NCBI RefSeq assembly: GCF_029714425.1
Contig: NZ_CP121668.1
Span: forward strand, 3,307,501 to 3,371,500
Direction of reading: 5' to 3'
DNA: 64,000 nt
From: Bradyrhizobium sp. CB2312
Lineage (GTDB): Bacteria; Pseudomonadota; Alphaproteobacteria; Rhizobiales; Xanthobacteraceae
Below, in pieces: positions 52,580 through 62,050 of this stretch (the stretch's first letter is position 1; the number at the start of each line of letters is the position of its first letter). Below the pieces are notes generated by a model. That model worked only from the letters and a program-made list of their open reading frames with translations. It was not told where the DNA came from and searched no databases. Made by a program: the position numbers and the translations under genes.

Positions 52580-53805
52580 CTGGTACGGGAATCATTGACC
52601 AGTTTCTGGAAACGTTCACGCGATATATCGACAACGGTTTTGGGCTACTCGGCAGCGATGTCGGATATCTCGCGACGACCCTTGCGGCGATCGACATAAC
52701 GCTTGCTGCGTTGTTCTGGAGTTGGGGGCCGGACGAAGACATCATCGCGCGCCTCGTCAAGAAGACGCTTTTTGTGGGCGTCTTTGCCTACCTCATAAGC
52801 AACTGGAACAGCCTGGCGCGCATCGTCTTCGAGAGTTTTGCTGGTCTTGGACTTAAGGCATCCGGCGCCAGCCTGTCTGCGTCAGACTTCCTGCGACCGG
52901 GAAAGATTGCTCAAGTCGGTCTCGACGCCGGCCGGCCGCTGCTTGACTCGATCTCAAATCTGATGGGCTATATCAGTTTCTTCGAGAATTTCGTCCAGAT
53001 CGTTGTTCTCCTGTTCGCCTGGGTCGTGGTGCTGCTCGCCTTCTTCATTCTTGCGATCCAGCTCTTCGTCACCCTGATCGAGTTCAAGCTTACGACGCTC
53101 GCCGGCTTTGTGCTCATTCCCTTCGGCTTGTTTGGCAAAACCGCCTTCGCGGCCGAGCGTGTCTTGGGCAACGTCATATCATCCGGAATCAAGGTTCTGG
53201 TCCTGGCTGTCATCGTCGGCATCGGCTCGACTCTTTTCTCGCAGTTCACCTCTGGCTTTGCTGGCGGCCAGCCGACAATCGAAGACGCGATGACGCTGGT
53301 CCTCGCCGCGCTCTCGTTGTTGGGCCTCGGCATCTTCGGGCCGGGAATCGCAAATGGCCTCGTATCCGGTGGACCTCAGCTCGGCGCCGGCGCGGCGATC
53401 GGCACGGGACTTGCGGCGGGCGGTGTTGTTGCGGCCGGCGCGGCCCTTGCTGCGGGCGGTGCAGGTCTCGCCGGCGGCGCGATCGCGGGTGCCACGCGCG
53501 GTGGTGGTGCCGTCTTAAGTGGCGCATCCGCAGCCTATCGAAGTGGCGGCCTTGCTGGCGCTGCGGAATCTGGCGCGTCGGTGGTCATGAGCCCGTTGCG
53601 TCGCGCAGTGGCAACATTGGGCGGAGGCGGGCGTGCGGGCGAGCAGGCCGCCGGCACTTCGGCCGAAGGGCAGCCCGATTGGGCGCGGCGCATGAAGCGA
53701 GCCGAAACTATTCGGCATGGTGCATCGGCTGCTGGCCACGCGGTGCGCTCTGGCGATCACGGCGGCAGCGGCTCCTCCGTCGACTTGTCGGAAGGAGAGC
53801 GCTGA
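52576..53805 (+). CDS. trbL: TrbL, VirB6-type multispanning membrane protein
   Basis: This 409-residue protein has several hydrophobic segments: LGSDVGYLATTLAAIDITLA, FVQIVVLLFAWVVVLLAFFI and FVLIPFGLFGKTAFAAERVL (residues 25-200). These make up the TrbL/VirB6 fold; glycine/alanine-rich C-terminal repeats follow. It should form the inner-membrane part of the channel. ATG 52576 overlaps the trbK stop by four bases. A 92-base gap follows before trbF. Confidence 0.95.
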   Translation: MTGTGIIDQFLETFTRYIDNGFGLLGSDVGYLATTLAAIDITLAALFWSWGPDEDIIARLVKKTLFVGVFAYLISNWNSLARIVFESFAGLGLKASGASLSASDFLRPGKIAQVGLDAGRPLLDSISNLMGYISFFENFVQIVVLLFAWVVVLLAFFILAIQLFVTLIEFKLTTLAGFVLIPFGLFGKTAFAAERVLGNVISSGIKVLVLAVIVGIGSTLFSQFTSGFAGGQPTIEDAMTLVLAALSLLGLGIFGPGIANGLVSGGPQLGAGAAIGTGLAAGGVVAAGAALAAGGAGLAGGAIAGATRGGGAVLSGASAAYRSGGLAGAAESGASVVMSPLRRAVATLGGGGRAGEQAAGTSAEGQPDWARRMKRAETIRHGASAAGHAVRSGDHGGSGSSVDLSEGER

Positions 53806-53897
53806 CCCAGCCGAGTCTTCACTCTCCCCACCTGCTGCCGCGACGTCTCACACCCGGCCATCTCACGAATTAAAAAGCCTACTAGGGGCCATCATCA

Positions 53898-54581
53898 ATG
53901 TTCAAACGACCTTCCGTTCACTACGGGCGCATGCCCGAGCCGGTCACGCCTTATCAGAAGGCTGCACAGGTTTGGGACGAGCGCATTGGATCTGCGCGCG
54001 TCCAGGCCAAGAACTGGCGATTTATGGCATTCGGCTGCTTAATGCTATCTGCCGGCCTCGCCAGCGGGCTAGTTTGGCAATCGGCGCAAGGAACGATCAC
54101 GCCGTGGGTGGTGGAAGTTGATCGGCTGGGCCAGGCCCAACGAGTTGCGCCAGCCAACATAGACTATCAACCCACCGACGCCCAGATCGCCTACCACCTG
54201 GCGCGTTTTATCGAGGACGTCAGAGGCCTCCCGGCCGACGGCATCGTCCTCCGTCAGAACTGGCTCCGGGCGTATGAGTTTACGACTGATCGCGGGGCGG
54301 CCGCGCTCAACGACTTTGCGCGCAACAACGATCCGTTTGCCAAGCTCGGTAAGGCGCAGATCTCCGTCGACGTCTCGAGCGTCATTCGCGCATCGTCGGA
54401 AAGCTTTCGTGTTGCCTGGACCGAGCGCACCTACGACAACGGCTCGCTGAGCTCGACCGAGCGCTGGACTGCAATTCTCACCATCGTGATCGAAACGCCC
54501 CGGGACGCCGAGCGCCTGCGTAAGAATCCTCTCGGCGTCTACGTCCGCGCCATCAACTGGTCGAAGGAGTTGAGTCAGTGA
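53898..54581 (+). CDS. trbF: TrbF, VirB8-type channel core protein
   Basis: This 227-residue protein begins RPSVHYGRMPEPVTPYQKAA and has one membrane segment (FGCLMLSAGLASGLVWQSAQ). The periplasmic VirB8-like domain follows (ITPWVVEVDRLGQAQRVAPA, then RSSESFRVAWTERTYDNG-like sequence). It links inner-membrane and outer channel parts. It starts after a 92-base gap, the only sizeable one within the operon, and its end overlaps trbG by four bases. Confidence 0.95.
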   Translation: MFKRPSVHYGRMPEPVTPYQKAAQVWDERIGSARVQAKNWRFMAFGCLMLSAGLASGLVWQSAQGTITPWVVEVDRLGQAQRVAPANIDYQPTDAQIAYHLARFIEDVRGLPADGIVLRQNWLRAYEFTTDRGAAALNDFARNNDPFAKLGKAQISVDVSSVIRASSESFRVAWTERTYDNGSLSSTERWTAILTIVIETPRDAERLRKNPLGVYVRAINWSKELSQ

Positions 54582-55612
54582 CCAAGATGAAGTCCGACGT
54601 TCATTCGAAGCATCATTGCGCAAATTCTGGGCTCAATTCGGCTTGGCCCGAGTTCGTGAGCGCGAAGCCTGCATTTCTGTCTGCTCTTTTGCTTTGTTCG
54701 TCGGCGCTTGCTGGGTGCGCGACCTACATACCGCCGGAGATCAGGTATGACGCTGAAGTGCCTCCGTTGCCGGCTCTTCCAGTGGCCCTCGACGACAGGT
54801 CGCGACCGCTTCACATTCCACCGCTTTGGAAGCCGGTCCTCGGCGGCAAGCCGGGAGGGAAGGAAGATGCTGAACCCGCGAGACGGGTTGAGACCGCAAA
54901 CAGCGCAGCACGGGTCGAACCGCGCAAGCGGGGGTATTTCAACGCGGCACAGATCTACGCCTATAGTCCCGGAGCGCTCTATCAGATTTACGCAGCGCCC
55001 GGGCAGATCACGGACATCGCGCTGGAGGAAGGGGAGCAGTTGACGGGGGCAGGGCCGATCGCGGCCGGAGATACCGTACGCTGGGTCGTGGGGGATACCG
55101 AGAGCGGGAGTGGCGACACGCGGCGCGTCCACATTTTGGTTAAGCCGACCCGAGCTTCGATCGAGACCAATCTCGTCGTCAATACCGACCGGCGCACGTA
55201 CCTAATCGAGCTCCGCTCCCGAGAGCGGCCATACATGCCGTCTGTTGCCTGGTACTATCCAGAAACTACGCGGGAAAGATCGCGCTCGGTCGTTCTGAAG
55301 CCCGTTATTCCGGAGCCGGCGCAGCGCATCTCCCGCTATGCCATCGAAGGGGACAGTCCTCCCTGGCGGCCGCTCACTGCATACGATGATGGCCGCAAGG
55401 TCTATGTTGAATTCCCGCAAGGAATTGTTCAAGGGGAGATGCCACCGCTCTTTGTCATCGGCCCAGATGGCAAGACCGAACTCGTCAACTATCGCGCCTA
55501 CGGCAACGTGTTGATCGTCGACCGGCTGTTTGCAGCCGCAGAACTTCGGCTCGGCGGTGAGCACCAGCAGAAGGTCAGGATTGTCAGGACCGACGGGAGG
55601 CCGTCGTCATGA
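54578..55612 (+). CDS. trbG: TrbG, VirB9-type outer-channel protein
   Basis: This 344-residue VirB9/TrbG protein has an N-terminal hydrophobic segment (FLSALLLCSSALAGCATYIP) in which the cysteine after LAG could be a lipobox. AQIYAYSPGALYQIYAAPGQ near residue 126, TNLVVNTDRRTYLIELRSRE near residue 200 and DGRKVYVEFPQGIVQGEMPP, all family landmarks, are present. It overlaps trbF by four bases and trbI by four bases. Confidence 0.95.
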   Translation: MTKMKSDVHSKHHCANSGLNSAWPEFVSAKPAFLSALLLCSSALAGCATYIPPEIRYDAEVPPLPALPVALDDRSRPLHIPPLWKPVLGGKPGGKEDAEPARRVETANSAARVEPRKRGYFNAAQIYAYSPGALYQIYAAPGQITDIALEEGEQLTGAGPIAAGDTVRWVVGDTESGSGDTRRVHILVKPTRASIETNLVVNTDRRTYLIELRSRERPYMPSVAWYYPETTRERSRSVVLKPVIPEPAQRISRYAIEGDSPPWRPLTAYDDGRKVYVEFPQGIVQGEMPPLFVIGPDGKTELVNYRAYGNVLIVDRLFAAAELRLGGEHQQKVRIVRTDGRPSS

Positions 55613-56817
55613 ACACGCGGAGGGGAGACGATCACGAGTCATCAGCGCCGCCAGAGAGACAAGAGGAGCAGTCCAAGAGCTTCCGCTTGAGAGCAGAGCA
55701 TCCGCGGGTGACGCGGTTGTCGCGTAAAGTCCTAGCCGGAGGGAGCGCAGTGGCCCTGCTTGTCATCGGTGGAGCGGTCCTGTGGTCGCTGCAGAATGAG
55801 CATCCCGGTGGACAGGCAACCGAAGAGCTTTATAGCACCGACCATCACAATGTTGCCGACGGCATTACGACGCTGCCTAAGGACTATGGCGGAGTTCCGC
55901 GCCAGTCGATTCCGCAGCTTGGTCCACCGCTACCCGGGGACCTCGGTCGACCGATCCTTGCTGCTCAAGGCCAGTTACCCACGACCGGCGCTGATCAGGA
56001 CCAGCAGCGCCGGGATCAAGAGACCGAAGCAGCCCGCATCAGCCATTTGTTCGCTTCGACCAATGGACGAGGAGTAGGTCCGAACGCCACGTCTCTTGGA
56101 GGCGAGCGCGTCGTACCGTCAAACGCCACGAGCGCCGGGGACGATGGATCTGCGCAGAATGGACAGGACCGCAAGCTTGCCTTCGTCAACGCGTCCGTGG
56201 ACCGTCGCACGGTCAGTCCTGACCGTGTCACGAGGCCAGCTTCACCATATATCGTGCAGGCCGGGACCGTCATTCCGGGAGCCCTGATCACCGGGATCCG
56301 ATCGGATCTGCCAGGCCAAATTACGGCCCAAGTCACGGAGAATGTGTTTGACACGCCGACCGGCCGGTTTCTGCTTGTGCCTCAGGGAGCGCGTCTGATC
56401 GGGATCTACGATAGCCAGGTTACTTTCGGCCAGTCTCGCGTCCTGCTCGTCTGGACACGGCTGATCATGCCCAATGGACGTTCCATCGTCCTCGAGCGGC
56501 AGACTGGCGCTGACACCGCCGGATATTCAGGCCTCGAAGATCAGGTCGACAATCATTGGGGCGAGTTGTTCAAGGCTGCGGCACTGTCGACGTTTCTGGC
56601 GGTCGGGACTGAATTGGGTGCCGGCTCGGACACCAACAGCAACGACAGCGCCATTATCCAGGCATTGCGGCACGGCGCCTCGGACTCGCTGAACCAAGCC
56701 GGGCAGCAGGTGGTTCGGCGCAGTCTCAATATCCAGCCCACGCTGACCGTGCGCCCCGGTTTCCCGGTTCGCGTTCTCGTCAATCGTGACCTCGTACTTG
56801 CGCCTTACGGAGGATAG
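55609..56817 (+). CDS. trbI: TrbI, VirB10-type channel core protein
   Basis: This 402-residue protein is VirB10/TrbI-like. A cytoplasmic N-terminus leads to a membrane segment (KVLAGGSAVALLVIGGAVLW) near residue 52. A proline-rich linker follows, then the C-terminal domain YIVQAGTVIPGALITGIRSD, LLVPQGARLIGIYDSQVTFG and GRSIVLERQTGADTAGYSGL (residues 205-310). It should span both membranes of the channel. It overlaps trbG by four bases; a DUF2274 gene starts three bases after its stop. Confidence 0.95.
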   Translation: MNTRRGDDHESSAPPERQEEQSKSFRLRAEHPRVTRLSRKVLAGGSAVALLVIGGAVLWSLQNEHPGGQATEELYSTDHHNVADGITTLPKDYGGVPRQSIPQLGPPLPGDLGRPILAAQGQLPTTGADQDQQRRDQETEAARISHLFASTNGRGVGPNATSLGGERVVPSNATSAGDDGSAQNGQDRKLAFVNASVDRRTVSPDRVTRPASPYIVQAGTVIPGALITGIRSDLPGQITAQVTENVFDTPTGRFLLVPQGARLIGIYDSQVTFGQSRVLLVWTRLIMPNGRSIVLERQTGADTAGYSGLEDQVDNHWGELFKAAALSTFLAVGTELGAGSDTNSNDSAIIQALRHGASDSLNQAGQQVVRRSLNIQPTLTVRPGFPVRVLVNRDLVLAPYGG

Positions 56818-56820
56818 GGG

Positions 56821-57063
56821 ATGTCCAAGCTGAGAATAGGGGCGCTGCAAGACGATAAGCCGGTCAAGATCACTACTGAGCTTACAGCGTCAGTCCATCG
56901 GGATCTCATCGCCTATGCGGAGGCCGTGGCAAGCGAAAGCGGGCAGAGCATCGATCCCGTGAAACTGATCGCGCCCATGCTTGCGCGCTTCATGGCGACA
57001 GATAGAGGGTTCAAGAAGGCGAGGAGAACTCAAGCAAAGAAAGTTCAGGTCTTAGGGGAGTAA
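56821..57063 (+). CDS. DUF2274-domain protein at the end of the trb operon
   Basis: This 80-residue protein starts MSKLRIGALQDDKPVKITTE and includes LTASVHRDLIAYAEAVASES, then IDPVKLIAPMLARFMATDRG, which match DUF2274. The family ends trb operons in many alphaproteobacteria; the ribbon-helix-helix-like start suggests DNA binding, but the role is unknown. Its final 19 bases overlap the end of the convergent LysR gene, so the operon stops here. Confidence 0.9.
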   Translation: MSKLRIGALQDDKPVKITTELTASVHRDLIAYAEAVASESGQSIDPVKLIAPMLARFMATDRGFKKARRTQAKKVQVLGE

Positions 57064-57944
57064 GTTTCCTTGAGCAGCCCGAGGAGTTGCTGCAATGCTG
57101 GGTTCTCATTGTCCGTCCGCCACTCTGCTGAAAAGCTCACGGAGCTTGCGGTCGACTCGCTGCGGAGCTCTTTAAACGTCAGCCCGGCAACCCGCAGATC
57201 TACTTCCGATTCCAACACTAGGCTAACGCCCCGTCCTAGGGCGACTAGGCCCGCAATGACGCCAATTCCAACGTTGTAGCGCTCGATTGCAGGTAAGCAT
57301 TCCGAAGCAACAAGCGATAAAGGAAAACCTTCAGCCTCGGAGCAGGGACTATGCCGGCTCAACAGAATGGTGTCCAGGCAAAGATCTTCGAAATAAACTG
57401 CTGCACGGTTCGCCAGCGCGTGGCCTTCAGGCAGCCAAACGAAGATTCTTTCGCTCCAAAGCGGCAGCACTTCGGTCTCTGGCGACGGCCTCATTCCCGA
57501 TCGCACAATAACATCAAGTTTCCGGCTTCGGAGCGTCTCCACAAGCAGATCTCGTGGCTGCTCCTCGAGTGACCAGCGTAGATGGTGAAATCGCTTCGTG
57601 AATTCGGTCAGCGTCGCTCGAGCAACCCTCGCCGGAACCGAGGTGCAGAAGCCAATGGAAACGCGGTCAGCTCCGTCAGGATCATTCTTGGCGATCTCGA
57701 CAAGAGCATCGAGATGCTCGAAGACCAATCGAGCTGTCTGAAGAACCTTTTGCGCCGCTTTCGTTGGCCTGACGCCGCTGCTCGTTCTTTCGAACAGAGA
57801 GATACCGATTGTGTGTTCAAGTTCACGAATCGAGCGGCTCATCGCAGAATGCCGCACTGAAAGGAGGTCAGCCGCCCTCCGAATGCTTCCACAATCATTC
57901 GCTGCAAGAATAAATTGAAGCTGCCTGAGAGTCGGAGTGGGCAT
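57045..57944 (-). CDS. LysR-family transcriptional regulator
   Basis: This 299-residue regulator has the LysR helix-turn-helix at the start (TLRQLQFILAANDCGSIRRA, then LLSVRHSAMSRSIRELEH). The effector-binding domain follows with SIGFCTSVPARVARATLTEF and VLPLWSERIFVWLPEGHALA. ATG 57944 is chosen because helix-turn-helix similarity begins there; the frame stays open to 58151. It converges on the trb operon and lies downstream of traI on the same strand. It is probably cargo or a modulator; its target is unknown. Confidence 0.92.
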   Translation of the reverse strand: MPTPTLRQLQFILAANDCGSIRRAADLLSVRHSAMSRSIRELEHTIGISLFERTSSGVRPTKAAQKVLQTARLVFEHLDALVEIAKNDPDGADRVSIGFCTSVPARVARATLTEFTKRFHHLRWSLEEQPRDLLVETLRSRKLDVIVRSGMRPSPETEVLPLWSERIFVWLPEGHALANRAAVYFEDLCLDTILLSRHSPCSEAEGFPLSLVASECLPAIERYNVGIGVIAGLVALGRGVSLVLESEVDLRVAGLTFKELRSESTASSVSFSAEWRTDNENPALQQLLGLLKETYSPKT

Positions 57945-58044
57945 TCGGCGCGCCTCCTTGCCTGGGCCATGGCTTTCTGCATGCGAATTCTGATGGCAAA
58001 AAAGCCGAGGGCCATCTTCGAAAGACGGACGGGGGGTGGATAGA

Positions 58045-58677
58045 CTAGCGGTGATCTTGCAAGACTGGAGCCCAAAGGGAGGGTTCGTTGAGCTCTCCGG
58101 CGCTCCTGATTGCGATAAGGACCTCGTGCGAGATGCCGAGGTACCCAGCAACGGCTGTCGTGTTTCCGATAAGATGCGGAACGCCTATGCGACGGAGCGG
58201 CCAACCGGCGCGACGCAAAATCCTCTCCATCCGGACATCGGTGACCGTAACAATGTCGGTCAGGCCGCGTGAAAGACCGAATTCGATCATGCCGGCAAAT
58301 AATTCATAAGTGGCCCGCGCTATCTTGTGCTTGCCTTTTGGCGCGTCAGGCCGCGTTTCGATCGCGAACCGACTACTCTCCCACAACTGCGGATGCTGGG
58401 GAGCAGTCGCATCTCCAAGAAGCATGGGAAACTTGTCGCGCAGCATGGTAGGGCCAAGGGTGGGCAGCAGCCTGACGGAGCCTTGCACCTCACCCTCGTC
58501 GGTCAATTGGGCGAGATACGCGGGTTGCAATGCATCGAAACTGTCGACCTCGAGGCCGGCGTCCGTCTCAACTGCCCAGTTCAGGCGCTCTTTGAATACG
58601 CGGAACCGCAATCTATGCATAGACTTCAGCGTCTTGCTGAATTGCGCATAGGACGATCCGGTTATGAGACGTATCAT
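58045..58677 (-). CDS. traI: Acyl-homoserine-lactone synthase, TraI/LuxI-like
   Basis: This 210-residue LuxI-family enzyme makes the quorum-sensing signal from an acyl carrier and S-adenosylmethionine. The start at ATG 58677 has GGGAGGGG directly upstream. MHRLRFRVFKERLNWAVETD near residue 20 includes the conserved R-F-W set, followed by an aspartate pair region (GLEVDSFDAL). SSRFAIETRPDAP near residue 120 carries the E and R positions. By analogy with ICEMlSymR7A it should make the signal read by TraR and so start transfer. The acyl chain cannot be told from sequence. Confidence 0.9.
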   Translation of the reverse strand: MIRLITGSSYAQFSKTLKSMHRLRFRVFKERLNWAVETDAGLEVDSFDALQPAYLAQLTDEGEVQGSVRLLPTLGPTMLRDKFPMLLGDATAPQHPQLWESSRFAIETRPDAPKGKHKIARATYELFAGMIEFGLSRGLTDIVTVTDVRMERILRRAGWPLRRIGVPHLIGNTTAVAGYLGISHEVLIAIRSAGELNEPSLWAPVLQDHR

Positions 58678-58728
58678 GGCCCCTCCCAAACATGACAACA
58701 CCTCCATAGGAAAACCGCGCTGGAGAGG

Positions 58729-58840
58729 CATTACCTGTAGTTGTGGGAGTGGTCGCGCCTCAATTTTGCTTCGGTGATTTTGCAGCCGGTTAGCGCGCAG
58801 TGCTTCTTGTTACCGTTCGCACCTTCGAAAAGCCGCTTCC
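58729..58840 (-). pseudogene. Remnant of a luxR 3' end and intergenic region upstream of traI
   Basis: The segment aligns by eye with 62955-63060 (about 70 percent), which holds the end of the intact luxR gene and the sequence beyond it: CATT..CCTGTAGTTG, a TTTTGCAGC block, GCGCAGTGCT and CGCACCTTC. In the remnant the frame keeps VRTVT and a stop (58792-58790) but no upstream domain. CTACAGGT, read on the minus strand near 58733, resembles a classical lux-box half-site and lies in the traI promoter region. Confidence 0.55.
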
Positions 58841-59181
58841 CCCGAGTGCGCGGACCAGCGGCGGCATATCTCTGGTGCGCTGAAATTGTCCCCGTTGGCG
58901 CCTAGCTCCGAGAACGGCCGGGTAGATGCATCGTATCTTGAGCGCGATTCACCCGACGGGTTTGAGGCGGAAATCCCTCGGCAGGCCCCGGTAAACAAGC
59001 ATGTAAGGCGATCGAGGCGATAGCGAGGAAAACCCTCTTACGCAACGCTCCACAGATGACATAAACGTGCTGATCGCTTGTTAAGCGTGTGTTTCGGCAT
59101 GGAATAAGGACCCCGTATTCGGGGTAATCGGCATCCAATCGGGACCCCGGGACAAGGGTCCACAGTGGCTTCCATCGAGTC

Positions 59182-60699
59182 ATGGAAGCCGAGGTTGGGA
59201 TGCTGGTGGTGGAGACGATTGGTAAGATCCGTCGCGCCTACTTTGTTGATGGTCGTCCGATCAAGGCGATCTGCCGAGAACTTGGCGTATCGCGGAAGGT
59301 GGTTCGCAAGGTCATTCGTTCTCAAGCGACGGAGTTCCGGTATGAGCGCGAGACGCAGCCGCTCCCGAAGATGGGTGCCTGGAGTGCCGAGCTTGACCGG
59401 TTGCTGGCAGGGAATGAGAGCAAGTCGGCGCGGGAACGGCTGACGCTGATCCGTATATTCGAAGAGCTTCGCGGCCTCGGTTATGTCGGCGGCTATGATG
59501 CGGTTCGTCGATACGCACGACGGTGGAGCAAGGAACGCGGCACCTCGACAGCGTCGGCGTATGTGCCGCTGAGCTTTGCACCAGGCGAAGCCTACCAGTT
59601 CGACTGGAGCCACGAGGTCGTCCTGCTGAGCGGCACCACAGTGATGGTGAAGGCTGCTCATGTCCGGCTCTGTCACAGCCGCATGCTGTTCGTGCGGGCC
59701 TATCCGCGAGAGACGCAGGAGATGGTGTTCGACGCCCACGACCGGGCGTTCGCCCTGTTCAAAGGCACCTGCACCCGCGGCATCTACGACAACATGAAGA
59801 CCGCCGTAGAGACGATCTTCGTCGGTAAAGGCCGTCTCTACAATCGCCGCTTCCTGCAGATGTGCAGCTACTATCTGGTCGATCCGGTCGCCTGCACGCC
59901 GGCGTCGGGCTGGGAGAAGGGGCAGGTCGAGAACCAGGTCGGGCTGGTCCGCGAACGCTTCTTCACCCCGCGGCTGCGCTTCAAGAACCTCGACGAGTTA
60001 AACGCCTGGCTGCTCGACAAATGCATCGCCTACGCCAAGGCTCATCGCCATCCGGAGCTGACCGATCAGACGATCTGGGACGTGTTCGAAGCCGAGCGCC
60101 CCAAACTCGTTCCCTATGCCGGCCGCTTCGACGGCTTCCATGCGGTGACGGCATCGGTCTCGAAGACCTGCCTGGTGCGCTTCGACAACAACAAGTACTC
60201 CGTCGCAGCCAGCGCAGTCGGACGACCGGTCGAGGTTCAAGCCTATGCCGATCGTATCGTGATCCGTCAGGATGGGCGCATCGTTGCCGAGCACCCGCGA
60301 TCCTTTGGCCGCGGCGATACCGTCTACGACCCCTGGCATTATGTGCCGGTGCTCGCCCGCAAACCCGGCGCCTTGCGCAACGGTGCTCCCTTCAAAGACT
60401 GGGTGCTGCCGGCTGCGATCGAGCGGATCCGGCGCAAGCTTGCCAGCACCGACGATGGCAATCGGCAGATGGTCGACATCCTCAACGCGGTGCTGACTGA
60501 CGGTCTGCCCGCGGTGGAAGCGGCCTGTGCCGAAGCGCTCGGTCATGGCGTCCATTCCGCCGATGTCGTTCTCAATATCCTGGCCCGTCAACGTGAACCC
60601 GCCCCACCGGCCAACATCATGACGCCGGCCGCACTGACACTCCGTCATGCACCGATCGCCGATTGTGCCCGCTACGACAACCTCCGGAGGACCATCTGA
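59182..60699 (+). CDS. istA: IS21 transposase IstA
   Basis: This 505-residue transposase of IS21 has an N-terminal helix-turn-helix ([20 protein letters not shown] then SRKVVRKVI). The DDE core shows [20 protein letters not shown] with the first aspartate near residue 141, [20 protein letters not shown] with the second near 203, and [20 protein letters not shown] with the glutamate near 249. The C-terminal Mu-like barrel includes [20 protein letters not shown]. Its stop overlaps the istB start (TGATG). Confidence 0.97.
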   Translation: MEAEVGMLVVETIGKIRRAYFVDGRPIKAICRELGVSRKVVRKVIRSQATEFRYERETQPLPKMGAWSAELDRLLAGNESKSARERLTLIRIFEELRGLGYVGGYDAVRRYARRWSKERGTSTASAYVPLSFAPGEAYQFDWSHEVVLLSGTTVMVKAAHVRLCHSRMLFVRAYPRETQEMVFDAHDRAFALFKGTCTRGIYDNMKTAVETIFVGKGRLYNRRFLQMCSYYLVDPVACTPASGWEKGQVENQVGLVRERFFTPRLRFKNLDELNAWLLDKCIAYAKAHRHPELTDQTIWDVFEAERPKLVPYAGRFDGFHAVTASVSKTCLVRFDNNKYSVAASAVGRPVEVQAYADRIVIRQDGRIVAEHPRSFGRGDTVYDPWHYVPVLARKPGALRNGAPFKDWVLPAAIERIRRKLASTDDGNRQMVDILNAVLTDGLPAVEAACAEALGHGVHSADVVLNILARQREPAPPANIMTPAALTLRHAPIADCARYDNLRRTI

Positions 60700-61562
60700 T
60701 GGAACGAACCCAAATCTTCGACCTCATGGGCGAACTCAAGCTCTACGGCATGAAGGCTGCCTTCGACGAGATCATGGCAACTGCCGTCAAGCGCCAGCAC
60801 GAACCCCAGCGCATTGTCGGCGACCTGCTCAACGCCGAGATCAACGAGAAGCAAGCCCGCTCGATCAAATACCAGCTCACCATTGCCAAGCTGCCGCTTG
60901 CCAAGGACATCGCGGACTTCCAGTTCGACGGCACGCCGATCAATCAAACTCTCGTCAATGATCTCGCTGGCGGCGGCTTTATCGCCCAGCAACGCAACGT
61001 CGTGCTGGTTGGCGGCACCGGCACAGGCAAGACCCATCTGGCCATCGCCATTGCCAGAAGTTGCATCCGCGATGGTGCTAGAGGACGCTTCTACAACGTC
61101 GTCGATCTCGTCAACCGGCTCGAGACCGAGACCCGCAACGGACGGCAGGGACGGCTCGCTGAGCATCTGACCCGCATGGACTTCATCGTTCTCGACGAGC
61201 TGGGCTATCTGCCGTTCGCGCAATCGGGCGGTCAGCTCCTGTTCCATCTCATCAGCCGGCTCTACGAGCGCACCTCCATCATTGTCACCACCAATCTTGC
61301 GTTCGGCGAATGGCCCAGCGTGTTCGGCGATGCCAAAATGACCACCGCGCTACTCGACCGATTGACCCATCACTGCGACATCGTTGAGACCGGCAACGAC
61401 AGTTGGCGCTTCAAAAGCCGCGACGATGTTCAAACAACCCGCGCTCGCGCCGTCTCCGCAACCCCGACCAGCTCCGACGACCCGAGCGCTACCAGCAGAG
61501 CGCGCCGATCAAAGGGGTCCCTTTTGGATGCCGATAGGGGGTCCCAGTCGAACGCCGATTGA
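60699..61562 (+). CDS. istB: IS21 helper ATPase IstB
   Basis: This 287-residue AAA+ ATPase assists IstA. It starts [20 protein letters not shown]. Walker A is [20 protein letters not shown] near residue 107, and Walker B is [20 protein letters not shown] near residue 164. [20 protein letters not shown] and [20 protein letters not shown] complete the family pattern. The C-terminal tail is longer and less conserved because it runs into the right end of the element. ATG 60699 is set by overlap with the istA stop. Confidence 0.97.
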   Translation: MERTQIFDLMGELKLYGMKAAFDEIMATAVKRQHEPQRIVGDLLNAEINEKQARSIKYQLTIAKLPLAKDIADFQFDGTPINQTLVNDLAGGGFIAQQRNVVLVGGTGTGKTHLAIAIARSCIRDGARGRFYNVVDLVNRLETETRNGRQGRLAEHLTRMDFIVLDELGYLPFAQSGGQLLFHLISRLYERTSIIVTTNLAFGEWPSVFGDAKMTTALLDRLTHHCDIVETGNDSWRFKSRDDVQTTRARAVSATPTSSDDPSATSRARRSKGSLLDADRGSQSNAD

Positions 61563-61573
61563 CAGTTAAGCGA

Positions 61574-61742
61574 CCGCGTCACGCTTGTGCTGTTCGCGCC
61601 CTCTCTGGATGTCATCGTCGTGGCGTTCGCCCCCGAATTGGCCGAGGACCTGCTGGATGCTGTTCAAGCGCAAGCTGCACGAGAAGACGAAATGATGAAG
61701 AGCATCGCCTCCGGCACCTACAAGGGCTCCTACGGCAACTGA
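61574..61742 (+). pseudogene. C-terminal gene fragment to the right of IS21
   Basis: A frame open across the right target duplication reads LDVIVVAFAPELAEDLLDAV, then a helix with SIASGTYKGSYGN and a stop at 61740-61742. The tail resembles the C-terminal end of an enzyme of the RraA or aldolase type, by pattern only. No matching N-terminal part is present on the left of IS21 (a stop occurs shortly before the junction), so it is a truncated remnant. Confidence 0.4.
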
Positions 61743-62050
61743 CTATCATCTGTCCACGATGCCGGACTCCCGATTCGTGAACTGTAGCTGCTTCTGTGAG
61801 CGAAAGGCGGTTAGCCCAATCGCGACCTCCGCCTGAGCTCGGAGAGTCCGTAGAGCCGCAACCGAGTTCACCTTGAAGTCCATGTCTTGATTGGTACCGG
61901 ATATCGAACCCATACTGCCGTTGGAATTTACATCTTTCGCCTGCTGTCGATAGTGAACCTCACGGCCGCTTCGCCCATCAAGGTGCGGCCTCTCTCAAAC
62001 CTAGATCAAAGTTTGCAAGCGATGAGAGCCGCACACTGTGGAGACTAGGC
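61743..62050. other. Intergenic stretch before the RraA-family gene
   Basis: It contains one small minus-strand frame (61746-61913, 55 codons) with an ATG but no known family and only weak support. No terminator or clear operator was seen. The promoter for the next gene probably lies in the last 100 bases. Confidence 0.35.

Larger units (their letters stand above)
59088..61565 (+). mobile_element. IS21-family element (complete)
   Basis: The element runs from TGTGTTTCGGC at 59088 to ...CGATTGACA at 61565 (2478 bp). The ends are imperfect inverted repeats (TGT..T.CGGC), and internal repeats are visible at both ends (ATCGGCATCCAA then GGGACCCC). An 8-bp target duplication GTTAAGCG flanks it (59080-59087, 61566-61573). 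Both genes are intact, so it may be mobile. Confidence 0.92.

Noticed and set aside
61746..61913. 55-codon minus-strand frame before the RraA-family gene
   Set aside because: It has an ATG and balanced composition, but no known family and no supporting context; reported only as part of the intergenic note.
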